Positions 33,063-42,375 are shown, counted from the stretch's first letter. The stretch: DNA of 64,000 nucleotides from UBA11524 sp963642705 (GCA_963642705.1 CAVIHU010000001.1:124001-188000); one strand, 5' to 3'. Notes: a model not told the origin generated them from the sequence alone. A program made the numbers and translations.

Positions 33063-34574
33063 TTATTCTTCGACTGCCTTGCAAAGGGGCGTCAGGTCAA
33101 TGCCTTCTGTCTCCTGCAGCACAGACAGCAGCGCTGCAAGCATTTCATGAACGCCGCCGGGCACATCGCTTTCCACGTTCAGCGGCAGCACAGGATCGTG
33201 CACGGACAGGCGCAGCAGGAACCAACCGTTGTCGATGCCGCCGTCCAGGTCGAAGGAAATGCGCACACCTTCACGGTTGTCAGGCGCAATGTGCCAGCTC
33301 TCTGCGGCGTTCGCATAGTCCAGCACATGCTGAATGGCGATTTTGCCAGCCTCGCGGAAGTCCTCAGCCGTGATGCTCAGGCGGATTTCGCGGCTCTCAA
33401 CAGGCTCCTTCAAATCAGCAATCAGGCTGCCGAGCGTCTTGCCTTCCTGCTTGAGCTTCATTGCGCGGACAATCAGCACTGTTACCAGATACATACCGTC
33501 ATCAAGGAAGTGATTTTCGCGTAATGCTGCATGACCGCTTGTCTCAATTGCCAGCGGGCAGGAAATGCCTTCCTGATTCAGCCGGATTGCCTCATCAATG
33601 ACATTGCGATAGCCGCGCTTGTAGCGGTAATGTTCGCCACCCCAGTCATTGATGAACTTCTTCAGTCCGGAAGAGGTTACGGAGTCTGTCACAATCGTTT
33701 CACCGGGCGTGTCATCCAGCAGAATAGCGGAAATCAGCGCAATCAGACGATTGCGGTTGATCTCACGACCATCTGCATCAACGACAGCGGCACGATCGCA
33801 GTCCGTATCGAAAATGACGCCCAAATCAGCGCCGACACGTTTCACGGCAGCAGAAAGGGACGCCATGGCATCGGCGTTTTCAGGATTCGGGATATGATTC
33901 GGGAAATAGCCGTCCGGCTCCAGAAACTGACTGCCTTCAATCCATGCACCGAGCTCTTCCATCAGCCGTGCATAGAAGCCGCCTGCACCGTTGCCGGCAT
34001 CGACGACTACATGCAGACCGAGCAGCGGCTTCTGGATATCCGTGCCGAGCCCGCGACGAATACGATCCGCCAACTGTTCCTGATATGTCGGCAGGAAGGG
34101 CTTCTCGACAATTGCACCTGCCAGTGGCTGATCTTCCGGCGATAATGTGCTGGCTGTGCGGAGAAGCTCCTCCACCGCCGAACCATCCAGTCCACCGCTC
34201 TCCATGAAGAATTTCAGACCGTTCTTGTCATATGGATGATGGCTTGCCGTAATCATTATCGATCCATCCGGCTGGAAACCGGGCGTAATAATGCACATGT
34301 ACATAGCGGGCGTTGTACACATGCCGAAATCAAGTACAGCGGCGCCTGCCTTACTGACACCCTCAGCCGCTGCACGCAACAGTGCAGGACCGGTAATGCG
34401 GCTGTCGCGACCGACGGCGATGGTCACCTGCGTTACAGGTTTGCCGAGCTTTTCGGCTACATGCCGTGCGAATGCCATGCCGAGACACATCGCTACATGA
34501 TCTGTCAGCGGAGCATTGTCGCCGACTGCTACGCCGCGTACGTCTGAGCCGCTTTTCAATTTCATCCAATCCAT
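33063..34574 (-). CDS. Phosphohexomutase (phosphomannomutase/phosphoglucomutase)
   Basis: 503 residues from ATG 34574, which has GAGGAGG upstream; an earlier in-frame start at 34628 overlaps the neighbouring gene. Active-site phosphoserine loop MITASHHPYDKNGLKF, metal-binding FDTDCDRAAVVD and sugar-binding ETSGHAALREN are all present, plus the C-terminal phosphate loop near WHIAPDNREGVRISF. It converts hexose 6-phosphate to hexose 1-phosphate for cell-wall and glycan precursors. It follows the DUF2461 gene by 13 bases. Confidence 0.92.
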   Translation of the reverse strand: MDWMKLKSGSDVRGVAVGDNAPLTDHVAMCLGMAFARHVAEKLGKPVTQVTIAVGRDSRITGPALLRAAAEGVSKAGAAVLDFGMCTTPAMYMCIITPGFQPDGSIMITASHHPYDKNGLKFFMESGGLDGSAVEELLRTASTLSPEDQPLAGAIVEKPFLPTYQEQLADRIRRGLGTDIQKPLLGLHVVVDAGNGAGGFYARLMEELGAWIEGSQFLEPDGYFPNHIPNPENADAMASLSAAVKRVGADLGVIFDTDCDRAAVVDADGREINRNRLIALISAILLDDTPGETIVTDSVTSSGLKKFINDWGGEHYRYKRGYRNVIDEAIRLNQEGISCPLAIETSGHAALRENHFLDDGMYLVTVLIVRAMKLKQEGKTLGSLIADLKEPVESREIRLSITAEDFREAGKIAIQHVLDYANAAESWHIAPDNREGVRISFDLDGGIDNGWFLLRLSVHDPVLPLNVESDVPGGVHEMLAALLSVLQETEGIDLTPLCKAVEE

Positions 34575-34587
34575 GGTGATGCCTCCT

Positions 34588-35310
34588 CTATCCACGTCTT
34601 TTCTTGCCAAGTGTTTTTTCCATTTCATCCTGCGGTACAGATTCGTAGGCGCCGCGCAGGAGATGATACAGCGGTGACATGCTCAGCAAATCATCCTGCA
34701 CGCGCTCCGCAAGCTCCGGCGAGTGAATGTCAATGCTTGCTGTGCTTTCCGGACAGATGTACACATCCCGAAGTGCATACCAGCCTTTCAAGTCATCAGG
34801 AACACCGGCAGGAATGTCAAGTCGCTTGAACGAACTGCCGTCAACCTGCATATGATGCTCCGTCAAATGTGCCTGACGGATGATTTTTCGGACTTCATCC
34901 GGCTTTGCGGCTATCCTGCGGCGCAACATGTCCATCATGGGGCGATTCTCGCCCCATGTGCCGAGCCCCCAATTGACGCTGCCAGGTGCAAGCTCAAACC
35001 AGAACATGACGCTACCCTCGCGTGGTTCTCCGGCATGACGGAACAGCACCCACAGATGATCACGAAATGGGCTCTTATCCTTCGTGAAGCGGACGTCTCT
35101 CCGCAGCCTAGCCATGCACCGATAAGGACGCAACTCCATCTGCGGATCAACGCTGAGCATTGCCGGCGCAAGCGCTTGAATAAAGCTCTCGAAAGGTTCC
35201 TTGACATCGCGTTCATAGCGCTCGCGATTTGCCTCAAAATACGCAATGCTGTTATGGAAGCGAATATCGAGAAAAAACTGAATCGTCGCCTCTGGAAAAC
35301 CGGTAAACAT
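34588..35310 (-). CDS. DUF2461-family protein
   Basis: 240 residues. The family signature is visible: WF..NR-like opening (SIAYFEANRERYERDVKEPF), YRCMARLRRDVRFTKDKSPFRDH and the beta-rich FWFELAPGSVNWGLGTW. Proteins of this family (TIGR02453) are widespread and of unknown function. ATG 35310 is better spaced from AGGAGG than ATG 35313. Promoter TTGAAA-17-TATAAT lies just upstream. Probably co-transcribed with the phosphohexomutase. Confidence 0.9.
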   Translation of the reverse strand: MFTGFPEATIQFFLDIRFHNSIAYFEANRERYERDVKEPFESFIQALAPAMLSVDPQMELRPYRCMARLRRDVRFTKDKSPFRDHLWVLFRHAGEPREGSVMFWFELAPGSVNWGLGTWGENRPMMDMLRRRIAAKPDEVRKIIRQAHLTEHHMQVDGSSFKRLDIPAGVPDDLKGWYALRDVYICPESTASIDIHSPELAERVQDDLLSMSPLYHLLRGAYESVPQDEMEKTLGKKRRG

Positions 35311-35337
35311 CATGCTGCCTCCTGTGATTACTCCCCT

Positions 35338-35366
35338 ATTATACCTGCTGAGCGACTGTTTTTCAA
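35338..35366 (-). promoter_or_regulatory. Promoter of the DUF2461/phosphohexomutase genes
   Basis: Minus strand: -35 TTGAAA (35361-35366), 17-bp spacer, perfect -10 TATAAT (35338-35343). Confidence 0.85.
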
Positions 35367-35411
35367 CTGGTTAGTGATGACAAACTGCAAAAAAACAGGG
35401 GAAACAGCACC

Positions 35412-37160
35412 TTATTCACAACACTGTGAACAGCGGTCAAATTCTGCCGTCAATGCGGCATTCGTTTTGCGTACAGCATCTGCATCCGGCTTGATTTCCA
35501 GTCGGTCGTAGGTGCGGATGCCGTTGACTTCTTCCTCGACATCACTGAGCTGCGTATAAACCAGCGCGGACAAGCCTTTCTCAAGCTGCGGCAGAATTGT
35601 GTCCATCTGCAGGACGCAATAACGTGCGGTTAACGTTTCGCGGTTGCCTGCCGTGCCGTAGCCGTATGTCTTTTCGTGTGTCAAATGACCGGGCATCGGC
35701 CATGCAATGCCGCCATACTCCGTCAGTGCAACGACGCGACTCTTCTTTCGGATGCGTAGCTTGTAGAAATAGTTGTGAATTGAGTAAACATCGCCGCCAC
35801 CCTGATCGAACCAGCCGCTTGCCTGATCAATCAGGCGAGTGTTGTCCATGTTATGCAGTTCCTTTGTGATGCTTGACGCATTGAATTGTCCCCAGCCTTC
35901 ATTAAAAGGAATCCACATTGCGATGGAAGGATGACTTTTCAGCGTCATAATCGTATCCGCCATTTCCCTGCGGAATAATGTCCGACTTTCCGAATTCGGG
36001 CGTGACAACAGATATCGGAACAGTCCGTGATCAGGAAAGTGTCGCAACACCGGCAATAGCAAATTTGCCAGATAGGTCACATACCACGACTGCATCTTTG
36101 TGCCACCGCTGACACAGTCCTGCCAGACAATCAGTCCAAGCCTGTCGCAGTGGTAGTACCACCTTTGCGGTTCGATTTTCGCATGCTTGCGGAGCATATT
36201 GAAGCCGAGTGATTTCACGAGCTTCAGTTCCTCGATGACAGCCTCATCTGATGGCGGCGTGTACAGACCATCCTGCCAGTACCCCTGGTCCAATAGACCG
36301 TTCATAAAAATTGGCTGATGATTCAGGCAGAAACGCATGATGCCGTGTGCATCCCTTTCGCATGTCCATTCGCGCATGGCAAAGTAGCTTAGTACCATAT
36401 CCTCACCCAGATGAATGATAACATCATACAGATTTGGATGATTCGGAGCCCACAGGTGCATGTGGGCTTTTGGCAAAACAACACGCATGATGCAGTGCTT
36501 GCCGTCTGTTTCTGACGCAGCGGATGCGACGAGCTGCTTTTCAAAGAGAATGTCCGCACGTACGGTGCTGTCAGCGTTCGTTTCAACCATGATGCTGACT
36601 GTATTGTTTTCAACATCTGTCTCGCAGGAAATGTGATGTACATAGCAGTTCGGTACATGTTCCAGCCAGACTGTCTGCCAGATACCACTCTGTGCCGGAT
36701 AAAACATGCCGCCTTGCTGAAGCTTCTGTTTGCCGCGCGCCTGAATACCGGTATCAGAAGGATCCTGCACCGCCACATGCAATATATTTTCGTTGCCTTC
36801 GTGCAGATAATCCGTGATGTCAAATGTGAACGGCCAATAGCCGCCGGTGTGTCTGCCGACCTCGCAGTGATTCACCTCAACAAGACAATCGCAGTCAACC
36901 GCTCCGAAATGCAGCAGCACATGACCGCCGTTCGCAGCAGGTGCGGCAAATGTGCGGGAGTAATGTAGCCACTCATTCGGCTGAAGCGTCCGCTGAACGC
37001 CGGAAGCTTTCGTTTCGGGTGAATACGGTACAAGAATATCGCCATGCCATTCTTTCGGCAGCGATGCTTCTTCCGTAAAGGCATACTGCCAAATACCATT
37101 CAGATTAACAAAACTGGTGCGCTGCATCATCGGGCGCGGATATTCCGGAAAAGGTACCAT
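35412..37160 (-). CDS. GH2-family glycosidase
   Basis: 582 residues from ATG 37160 (GGAGG eight bases upstream). Sugar-binding domain at about 1-175 (SFVNLNGIWQYAF, GGYWPFTFDITDYL), immunoglobulin-like domain to about 275, then the catalytic barrel. The acid/base Glu421 is in WIPFNEGWGQFN and the nucleophile Glu481 in VALTEYGGIAW. Substrate specificity (beta-galactosidase, beta-glucuronidase, beta-mannosidase or arabinosidase) cannot be settled by eye; several similar short GH2 enzymes are uncharacterised. No signal peptide, so cytoplasmic. It is divergent from pyrG and monocistronic. Confidence 0.92.
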   Translation of the reverse strand: MVPFPEYPRPMMQRTSFVNLNGIWQYAFTEEASLPKEWHGDILVPYSPETKASGVQRTLQPNEWLHYSRTFAAPAANGGHVLLHFGAVDCDCLVEVNHCEVGRHTGGYWPFTFDITDYLHEGNENILHVAVQDPSDTGIQARGKQKLQQGGMFYPAQSGIWQTVWLEHVPNCYVHHISCETDVENNTVSIMVETNADSTVRADILFEKQLVASAASETDGKHCIMRVVLPKAHMHLWAPNHPNLYDVIIHLGEDMVLSYFAMREWTCERDAHGIMRFCLNHQPIFMNGLLDQGYWQDGLYTPPSDEAVIEELKLVKSLGFNMLRKHAKIEPQRWYYHCDRLGLIVWQDCVSGGTKMQSWYVTYLANLLLPVLRHFPDHGLFRYLLSRPNSESRTLFRREMADTIMTLKSHPSIAMWIPFNEGWGQFNASSITKELHNMDNTRLIDQASGWFDQGGGDVYSIHNYFYKLRIRKKSRVVALTEYGGIAWPMPGHLTHEKTYGYGTAGNRETLTARYCVLQMDTILPQLEKGLSALVYTQLSDVEEEVNGIRTYDRLEIKPDADAVRKTNAALTAEFDRCSQCCE

Positions 37161-37193
37161 CAAACTTTCCTCCTTTGCCGCTTATCAGATATT

Positions 37194-37199
37194 ATTGTA
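37194..37199 (-). promoter_or_regulatory. Extended -10 element of the GH2 gene
   Basis: Minus strand TGCTACAAT, with TACAAT at 37194-37199 and only a poor -35 (TTCTTT). Confidence 0.5.
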
Positions 37200-37233
37200 G
37201 CACATTGCAAACGAAAAAGAAAGCATAGGATAC

Positions 37234-37262
37234 TTGACATCAAAGCGCGAAAAAATTACAAT
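37234..37262 (+). promoter_or_regulatory. Promoter of pyrG
   Basis: Perfect -35 TTGACA (37234-37239), 17-bp spacer, -10 TACAAT (37257-37262). I see no run of G at the start site that would suggest the reiterative-transcription control known for Bacillus pyrG. Confidence 0.88.
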
Positions 37263-37304
37263 GATTATGACCTATGTCATCGATTAAAGGAGTTGAAACG
37301 GACG

Positions 37305-38918
37305 ATGAAATACGTATTTGTAACAGGTGGCGTTGTTTCCTCTTTGGGCAAGGGAACGACCGCTGCTTCTCTCGGACGTCTGCTGAAGGCACGAAGCTAT
37401 AAGGTTGCTATGCAGAAGTGCGATACCTATTATAATGTAAATCCGGCATTGCTTTCACCACTGCAGCATGGTGAAAACTTCATCACAGAGGATGGTGTTG
37501 CTGCCGACCTGGATCTCGGTCACTACGAGCGTTTCATTGACGAATCGCTCAAGGGGGAAGCAAGTATTACGACCGGCAAAATTCATGCGGCGCTTGTTGA
37601 GCACGAGCTGCACGGCGATTATCACGGGGCTACGATTACGGTCGTTCCGCATGTGACGAATGAAATTAAGCATCGCATTGTGACGGCAGCAGAAAATTCC
37701 GGTGCTGACATTGCTATCATTGAAATCGGTGGCGTTGCAGGCGATATCGAGTCTTCACCGTATCTGGAGGCAATCCGTCAGCTGAAATGGGAAGTTGGTG
37801 CAGGCAACACGTGCTTTATCCATGTGGCACTGATGCCGTATCTGTCCGTTGCGGGTGAAATGAAGACGAAGCCGACACAGCACAGCGTTAAGGCGCTCCG
37901 CTCTATCGGCATTCAGCCAGATGTGATTGTCTGCCGTACGGAGGTCAGTATCAGTCAGTCTGCAAAAAATAAAATTGCATTGTTCTGCAATGTTCCGGCG
38001 AACCATGTGATTCAGAATTGTGATGCTGCGACATTGTTTGAAGTGCCTCTCAATCTGGAGAAGGAAGGCTTGGCAGACATGGTGCTCCAGACGCTTCATC
38101 TGGATAATCCACCTGCCGACCTCGATGAATGGCGCAACATGGTGGCTCGTTACGATGCGCCGGACAAATATGTCAAAATCGCACTTGTGGGCAAGTATGT
38201 CGCGGTGCATGATGCATATCTCTCAGTGCACGAGGCCCTTGTACATGCTGGTATTGCGAATCTCGCGTCGGTTGACATCGACTATATTTCTGCTGAGGAA
38301 CTGACAGAAGAAAGCGTGCAGAACCGCCTGAACGGTTATGATGGCATTATTCTGCCCGGTGGCTTCGGCGACCGCGGCGCGGAAGGCATCATGACGGCTG
38401 CACACTTTGCACGCACGAATCAGATTCCCTGCCTGATGATTGGCTATGGCATGCAGCTTGGCGTAGTGGAGGCTGTTCGTAGTTTGCTCCATCAGCCGAA
38501 TGCTAACTCTGCCGAGGTTGACAGGAATGCAGACCCGATTGTTGTCAGCATTCCGAACGATCGTGTCGATGATAACGACGGAAGGCAAAATGCACGAATG
38601 GGCGGTTCGGATGTCCAAATGATGGCTGGCAGCCTTGTTGCCTCCTGGTATAATGCTTCTCAGGTGCATGAGCGTCACGGCAACCGCTATGAAATCAATG
38701 CTGACTGTATTGCACCGCTGGAGAATGTAGGCGTGCATTTTGTTGGTTTCAGCAAGGAAGAGCATTACCCTGAGGTGTTCGAAATGACGGATCATCCGTT
38801 CTATGTCGGCACGATCTATCATCCGGAGTTCCTCTCGCGTCCTAATAAGGCTCATCCGCTGTTCGCAGCATTTATCGCTGCGGCATTCAAGAGTCAGCAG
38901 CAAGGAGAACAGGCATGA
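37305..38918 (+). CDS. pyrG: CTP synthase lacking the glutaminase nucleophile
   Basis: 537 residues, full CTP synthase length. The synthetase domain is intact: SSLGKG P-loop, QKCDTYYN lysine, DLDLGHYERF, EIGG..GDIES and the UTP-site motif KTKPTQHSV. The class I glutaminase domain follows with GGFGDRG, NRYEIN and the HPEF His/Glu dyad. The canonical elbow GICLGMQ reads MIGYGMQ: codon 380 (38442-38444) is GGC, so the cysteine equivalent to E. coli Cys379 is glycine. The enzyme should therefore be unable to use glutamine by the normal route and may depend on free ammonia. Start ATG 37305 follows AAAGGAG. It overlaps the downstream methyltransferase by four bases. Family certain; loss of glutaminase is inferred from the missing residue. 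Confidence 0.95.
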   Translation: MKYVFVTGGVVSSLGKGTTAASLGRLLKARSYKVAMQKCDTYYNVNPALLSPLQHGENFITEDGVAADLDLGHYERFIDESLKGEASITTGKIHAALVEHELHGDYHGATITVVPHVTNEIKHRIVTAAENSGADIAIIEIGGVAGDIESSPYLEAIRQLKWEVGAGNTCFIHVALMPYLSVAGEMKTKPTQHSVKALRSIGIQPDVIVCRTEVSISQSAKNKIALFCNVPANHVIQNCDAATLFEVPLNLEKEGLADMVLQTLHLDNPPADLDEWRNMVARYDAPDKYVKIALVGKYVAVHDAYLSVHEALVHAGIANLASVDIDYISAEELTEESVQNRLNGYDGIILPGGFGDRGAEGIMTAAHFARTNQIPCLMIGYGMQLGVVEAVRSLLHQPNANSAEVDRNADPIVVSIPNDRVDDNDGRQNARMGGSDVQMMAGSLVASWYNASQVHERHGNRYEINADCIAPLENVGVHFVGFSKEEHYPEVFEMTDHPFYVGTIYHPEFLSRPNKAHPLFAAFIAAAFKSQQQGEQA

Positions 38919-40087
38919 CCGAAGCAATTCTAATTCCCGGCAAGGAGAAGCGCGTCTACAGCGGTCACCCATGGGTGTTCCGCAGCGACATTGCCCGCGT
39001 GAACGGTGACTTCACGCCCGGCGACATCGTCAACGTCGTGTCATCCAAGGGAAAGTTTCTTGCTAAAGCATTCTACAATCCGCAGAGCCAGATTTCACTG
39101 CGCATCATGAGCCTGCATGACGAGCCGATTGACCGTGATTTCATCTTCCGTCGCGTCCGCGAAGCTGTTGACTATCGCCGAACGTTTGCCGATTTGCATT
39201 CGTGTCGCATGATTTTCGCCGAAAGCGATCGTCTGCCTGGACTGATTGTCGATTCCTTCGGCGATGTGCTGGTCATGCAGTGCCTTGCGCTGGGCATGGA
39301 ACAATGGAAACAGGAAATAGTCGATGCGCTGTTGGAGGAGCTTCATCCGCAAGGCATCTACGAGCGCAGCGATGTGCCTGTCCGCCGTCTTGAAGGGTTG
39401 GAACAAACAACCGGCGTGCTGTATGGCAATGTCCCTGACCGAGTTGAAATGGTTGAGAATGGCGTGCACTTCTGGGTTGACGTAAAGGAAGGGCAGAAAA
39501 CGGGATTCTTCCTGGATCAGAAGGAAAACCGCGCTGCGATTGCACCGTTTGTGAAGGGTAAGACGGTGCTGGACTGCTTTACCCATACAGGCAGCTTTGC
39601 GCTCCATGCAGGTTACTACGGTGCGAAGGAAGTCACTGGCGTTGATGTTTCTGCCTATGCGTGTGAATTTGCAACGGAAAATGCAAAGCTGAACGGACTG
39701 GAGAACATCGTGCATTTTGTCGAGGCGAATGCATTTGACCTACTTGCAGAGCAAAGCCGTGCCGGTGTCCAGTACGACGTTGTTATTCTTGACCCGCCTG
39801 CATTTACGAAAACCCGCAGTGCCGTTGAAGCGGCAACACGCGGCTACAAGGAAATTAACCTGCGTGCTATGAAGATGGTGAAGCCAGGCGGATATCTCAT
39901 TACCTGCTCGTGCTCGCAACACATTTCGCCGGATGCATTCATGCAGATTGTCCGTGATGCCGCGCATGATGCACATGTGCAGCTGCGCCAGGTAGAGTAC
40001 AGGACGCAAGGACGCGACCATCCGATTCTGCCTGCTTCACCCGAAACTCAGTACCTGAAGTGCGGCATATTCCAGATTTTCGCTTAA
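38915..40087 (+). CDS. RlmI-type 23S rRNA cytosine methyltransferase family protein
   Basis: 390 residues. An N-terminal PUA domain (KRVYSGHPWVFRSDIARV, GDIVNVVSSKGKFLAKAFYNP) precedes the SAM-dependent methyltransferase domain (VLDCFTHTGSFALHAG motif I, VVILDPPAFTKTR motif IV, ITCSCSQHIS with the catalytic cysteine). This is the RlmI/YwbD arrangement for m5C formation in 23S rRNA. It overlaps pyrG by four bases and is followed 14 bases later by the histidine phosphatase gene, so it lies within the pyrG operon. Confidence 0.92.
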   Translation: MTEAILIPGKEKRVYSGHPWVFRSDIARVNGDFTPGDIVNVVSSKGKFLAKAFYNPQSQISLRIMSLHDEPIDRDFIFRRVREAVDYRRTFADLHSCRMIFAESDRLPGLIVDSFGDVLVMQCLALGMEQWKQEIVDALLEELHPQGIYERSDVPVRRLEGLEQTTGVLYGNVPDRVEMVENGVHFWVDVKEGQKTGFFLDQKENRAAIAPFVKGKTVLDCFTHTGSFALHAGYYGAKEVTGVDVSAYACEFATENAKLNGLENIVHFVEANAFDLLAEQSRAGVQYDVVILDPPAFTKTRSAVEAATRGYKEINLRAMKMVKPGGYLITCSCSQHISPDAFMQIVRDAAHDAHVQLRQVEYRTQGRDHPILPASPETQYLKCGIFQIFA

Positions 40088-40101
40088 TTGCGGAGGAAAA
40101 T

Positions 40102-40863
40102 ATGAAGCTAATGTTTGTCCGTCACGCTGAACCATTTTATCGTTATGATTCGCTGACGCTGAAGGGACGTCGGGAGGCAGAATTGCTTGCACTCCGTCTG
40201 TCGAAGCTGGACGTGAAAAATTTCTACGTGTCTCCCTTGGGGCGGGCACAGGAAACAGCGCGCTATACGCTTGAACGGACGCATCGCTCGGCGGAAACAC
40301 TGCCGTGGCTCGCAGAATACCGCGGACGCTGCGCAGACCCGGAAACAGGGGTCGATCGCATCCCGTGGGATATCAAGCCACGCATTTATGAGGAACATCC
40401 GTTGCTGAAAGATTTCGACCACTGGACGGAGGATTCGCTTTTTGACGGCGGCACCGTTGGCGCAATCTGGCAGGAAACGAAGGACGGCATTGATACATTG
40501 CTGAAGCGCTACGGCATGGTTCGCGAAGAAAACGGACGCATCTACCGTTGCGAGCACAATAATCCGGATATTATCGTGCTGTTTTGCCACATGGGCATTT
40601 CGGTTGCTGCCATCGGTTATCTGATCGGCATTTCGCCGTTTCTGCTGTGGCATGGGTTTAACATGCAGCCGTCCAGCGTCTCGACGCTTGTGACCGAGGA
40701 ACGTACAAAGGGCGAGGTCGTCTTCCGCTGTATGCAGCTCGGCGACATTTCGCACCTGTACGCCGCTGACGAGCCGTACTCCACGTCCGGCTTGTTTCCT
40801 GAATGCTATACCGGTCGCGACACAACGAATCCACCCGAGTGGGATACGCTCGGCTATAATTGA
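40102..40863 (+). CDS. Histidine phosphatase (phosphoglycerate-mutase-like) family protein
   Basis: 253 residues from ATG 40102, preceded by GCGGAGGAAAAT. The phosphohistidine motif is RHAEP near residue 7, the second catalytic histidine is in VLFCHMGIS, and the arginine SPLGRAQETARYT is conserved. The family covers cofactor-dependent mutases and many small-molecule phosphatases; the longer insert in the middle makes it unlike glycolytic mutase. Substrate unknown. Confidence 0.85.
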   Translation: MKLMFVRHAEPFYRYDSLTLKGRREAELLALRLSKLDVKNFYVSPLGRAQETARYTLERTHRSAETLPWLAEYRGRCADPETGVDRIPWDIKPRIYEEHPLLKDFDHWTEDSLFDGGTVGAIWQETKDGIDTLLKRYGMVREENGRIYRCEHNNPDIIVLFCHMGISVAAIGYLIGISPFLLWHGFNMQPSSVSTLVTEERTKGEVVFRCMQLGDISHLYAADEPYSTSGLFPECYTGRDTTNPPEWDTLGYN

Positions 40864-40865
40864 TA

Positions 40866-41603
40866 ATGAAACTGATTTCTTGGAATGTGAACGGCTTTCG
40901 CGCACGGTTGAGCCGTTCGCTGCTGGATACACATGCACTGCTCGATTCGGATATCTACTGCTTTCAGGAAACGAAGATGCAGGCAGGTCAGTGCGAGCTT
41001 GACTTGCCCGGCTATACTGCCGTTTGGAATTGTGCAGACCGGCCTGGTTATTCGGGTACAGCAATTTTATCCATCCGCACATTGAAGGATGTTCGTTTCG
41101 GGCTTGGTGAGGATACAGAGGATGTGCAGGGACGTGTCATCACGGCTGATCTCGGCGACTTCTACCTGATTAATGCGTACGCTCCAAACGCTGCCGCTGA
41201 TCTGAGCAAGTTAGCAACGCGCATCATATGGAATGAGGCGCTTCTTGCGCATGTGCAGGCACTCAATGCAATTAAGCCGATTATTCTTTGCGGTGACCTC
41301 AATGCAGCGTACAACAAGGCGGATTTGACCGGCGAAAAGCAGGATATGCGCACTCCCGGCTTCACCCGTGAAGAGCGAAGCTGGATGACATCGCTGCTCT
41401 CATGCGGGCTGATTGACGCGTACCGCACCGTACATCCGGATGGCAAGCCCGGTGCATTTGCCTACCGCAGGGGTATTCGAGCCGGAGGACTTGATTACTT
41501 TTTGATTTCTGAACGTCTGCGTGAACTGGTGGTCGATGTATCCGTTCATCCGCGTATTCGCGGCTCGGATCATTACCCGCTGGAGCTTGTGCTGAGAAAT
41601 TGA
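40866..41603 (+). CDS. xthA: Exodeoxyribonuclease III
   Basis: 245 residues. Endonuclease/exonuclease/phosphatase fold with SWNVNGFRARL, CFQETKMQ (catalytic Glu), VINAYAPN-like LINAYAPNA, GDLNAAYNKADL, and the closing GLDYFLIS and GSDHYPLEL. It cleaves at abasic sites and degrades 3' ends in base-excision repair. The start ATG 40866 lies two bases after the upstream TGA stop codon region, without a strong ribosome-binding site, so translation is probably coupled. Confidence 0.95.
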   Translation: MKLISWNVNGFRARLSRSLLDTHALLDSDIYCFQETKMQAGQCELDLPGYTAVWNCADRPGYSGTAILSIRTLKDVRFGLGEDTEDVQGRVITADLGDFYLINAYAPNAAADLSKLATRIIWNEALLAHVQALNAIKPIILCGDLNAAYNKADLTGEKQDMRTPGFTREERSWMTSLLSCGLIDAYRTVHPDGKPGAFAYRRGIRAGGLDYFLISERLRELVVDVSVHPRIRGSDHYPLELVLRN

Positions 41604-41624
41604 ACTTTTTACAGATCATAAGGA

Positions 41625-41658
41625 AACGCTTGCACAAGCGTTGCGGATGTGCTACAAT
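41625..41658 (+). promoter_or_regulatory. Promoter of the DUF1292 pair with overlapping palindrome
   Basis: Extended -10 TGCTACAAT (TACAAT 41653-41658) and -35 TTGCAC (41630-41635) with a 17-bp spacer. An inverted repeat AACGCTTG-CA-CAAGCGTT (41625-41642) covers the -35 box and could be an operator or the stem of a weak xthA terminator. Confidence 0.6.
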
Positions 41659-41703
41659 GTGCGTGGTTTCCTATTAACTTGAGTATGAAGAGGAGGCAGT
41701 ATC

Positions 41704-42057
41704 ATGACTGATACCCCTAACACCCCTGATATGATGGAGCCTCAGGACGAGGAAAACGAAGATGTCGTTGTCATGACCGATGAGGACGGCACCGAATATC
41801 TCTACGATATTGCGGCACGCATTCCGCACGGTGAGAACGAATATGTTGTTCTTGTGCCTCAGGACGAGGAGGACGATGAGGTAGTCATTCTTCGCTCTGA
41901 AATGGTCGATGACGAAACGGAAGAGTTTGTTCCGGAAGACGATGACAGCTTGACGGATGAAATCTTTGAAGAATTCAAGAAGCTGTTTGCGGATGAATTC
42001 AACTTCGTCGACGGCGATGATGATGGCGATGACAGCATGTTTACTGACGCCGAATAA
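41704..42057 (+). CDS. DUF1292 protein, highly acidic
   Basis: 117 residues with the DUF1292 core (VVVMTDEDGTEYLYDIAARIP, EYVVLVPQDEEDDEVVILR) and an acidic C-terminal helix and tail. Such small acidic proteins occur in many Firmicutes next to Holliday-junction resolvase genes, though not here; function unknown. Good GAGGAGG site. It is 14 bases from a second DUF1292 gene, evidently a duplication. Confidence 0.85.
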   Translation: MTDTPNTPDMMEPQDEENEDVVVMTDEDGTEYLYDIAARIPHGENEYVVLVPQDEEDDEVVILRSEMVDDETEEFVPEDDDSLTDEIFEEFKKLFADEFNFVDGDDDGDDSMFTDAE

Positions 42058-42071
42058 TCAGGAGGATTACA

Positions 42072-42359
42072 ATGAGCGAGTATCAAGAGGACGATTTCAT
42101 CACATTAACCGATGAGGATGGCAATGATACGAATTTCCTGCTGCTGGATGTCGTCGAGTATGAAGGCGATGATTATATGGTAATGATGCCAGCAGATGAT
42201 GACGAGGCAGAGAACGATGAAGAAGAATTCGGAGTTCTGATTCTCAAAGTTGTTCATGAGGCGGAAGAAGATGCCTATGTCGGCGTAGAGGATGAAGATA
42301 TTCTCGATGCAGTGTTCAATATCTTCCAGGAGCAGTGCAATGAGGAAAACGAGGATTAA
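42072..42359 (+). CDS. DUF1292 protein, second copy
   Basis: 95 residues. DUF1292 core (FITLTDEDGNDTNFLLLDVVEY, YMVMMPADDDEAE) with the C-terminal ILDAVFNIFQEQ helix. AGGAGG is well placed. It is related to the preceding protein but diverged and shorter. The transcript ends at the strong hairpin just downstream. Confidence 0.85.
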   Translation: MSEYQEDDFITLTDEDGNDTNFLLLDVVEYEGDDYMVMMPADDDEAENDEEEFGVLILKVVHEAEEDAYVGVEDEDILDAVFNIFQEQCNEENED

Positions 42360-42375
42360 TCATCATTCTCCTCTC

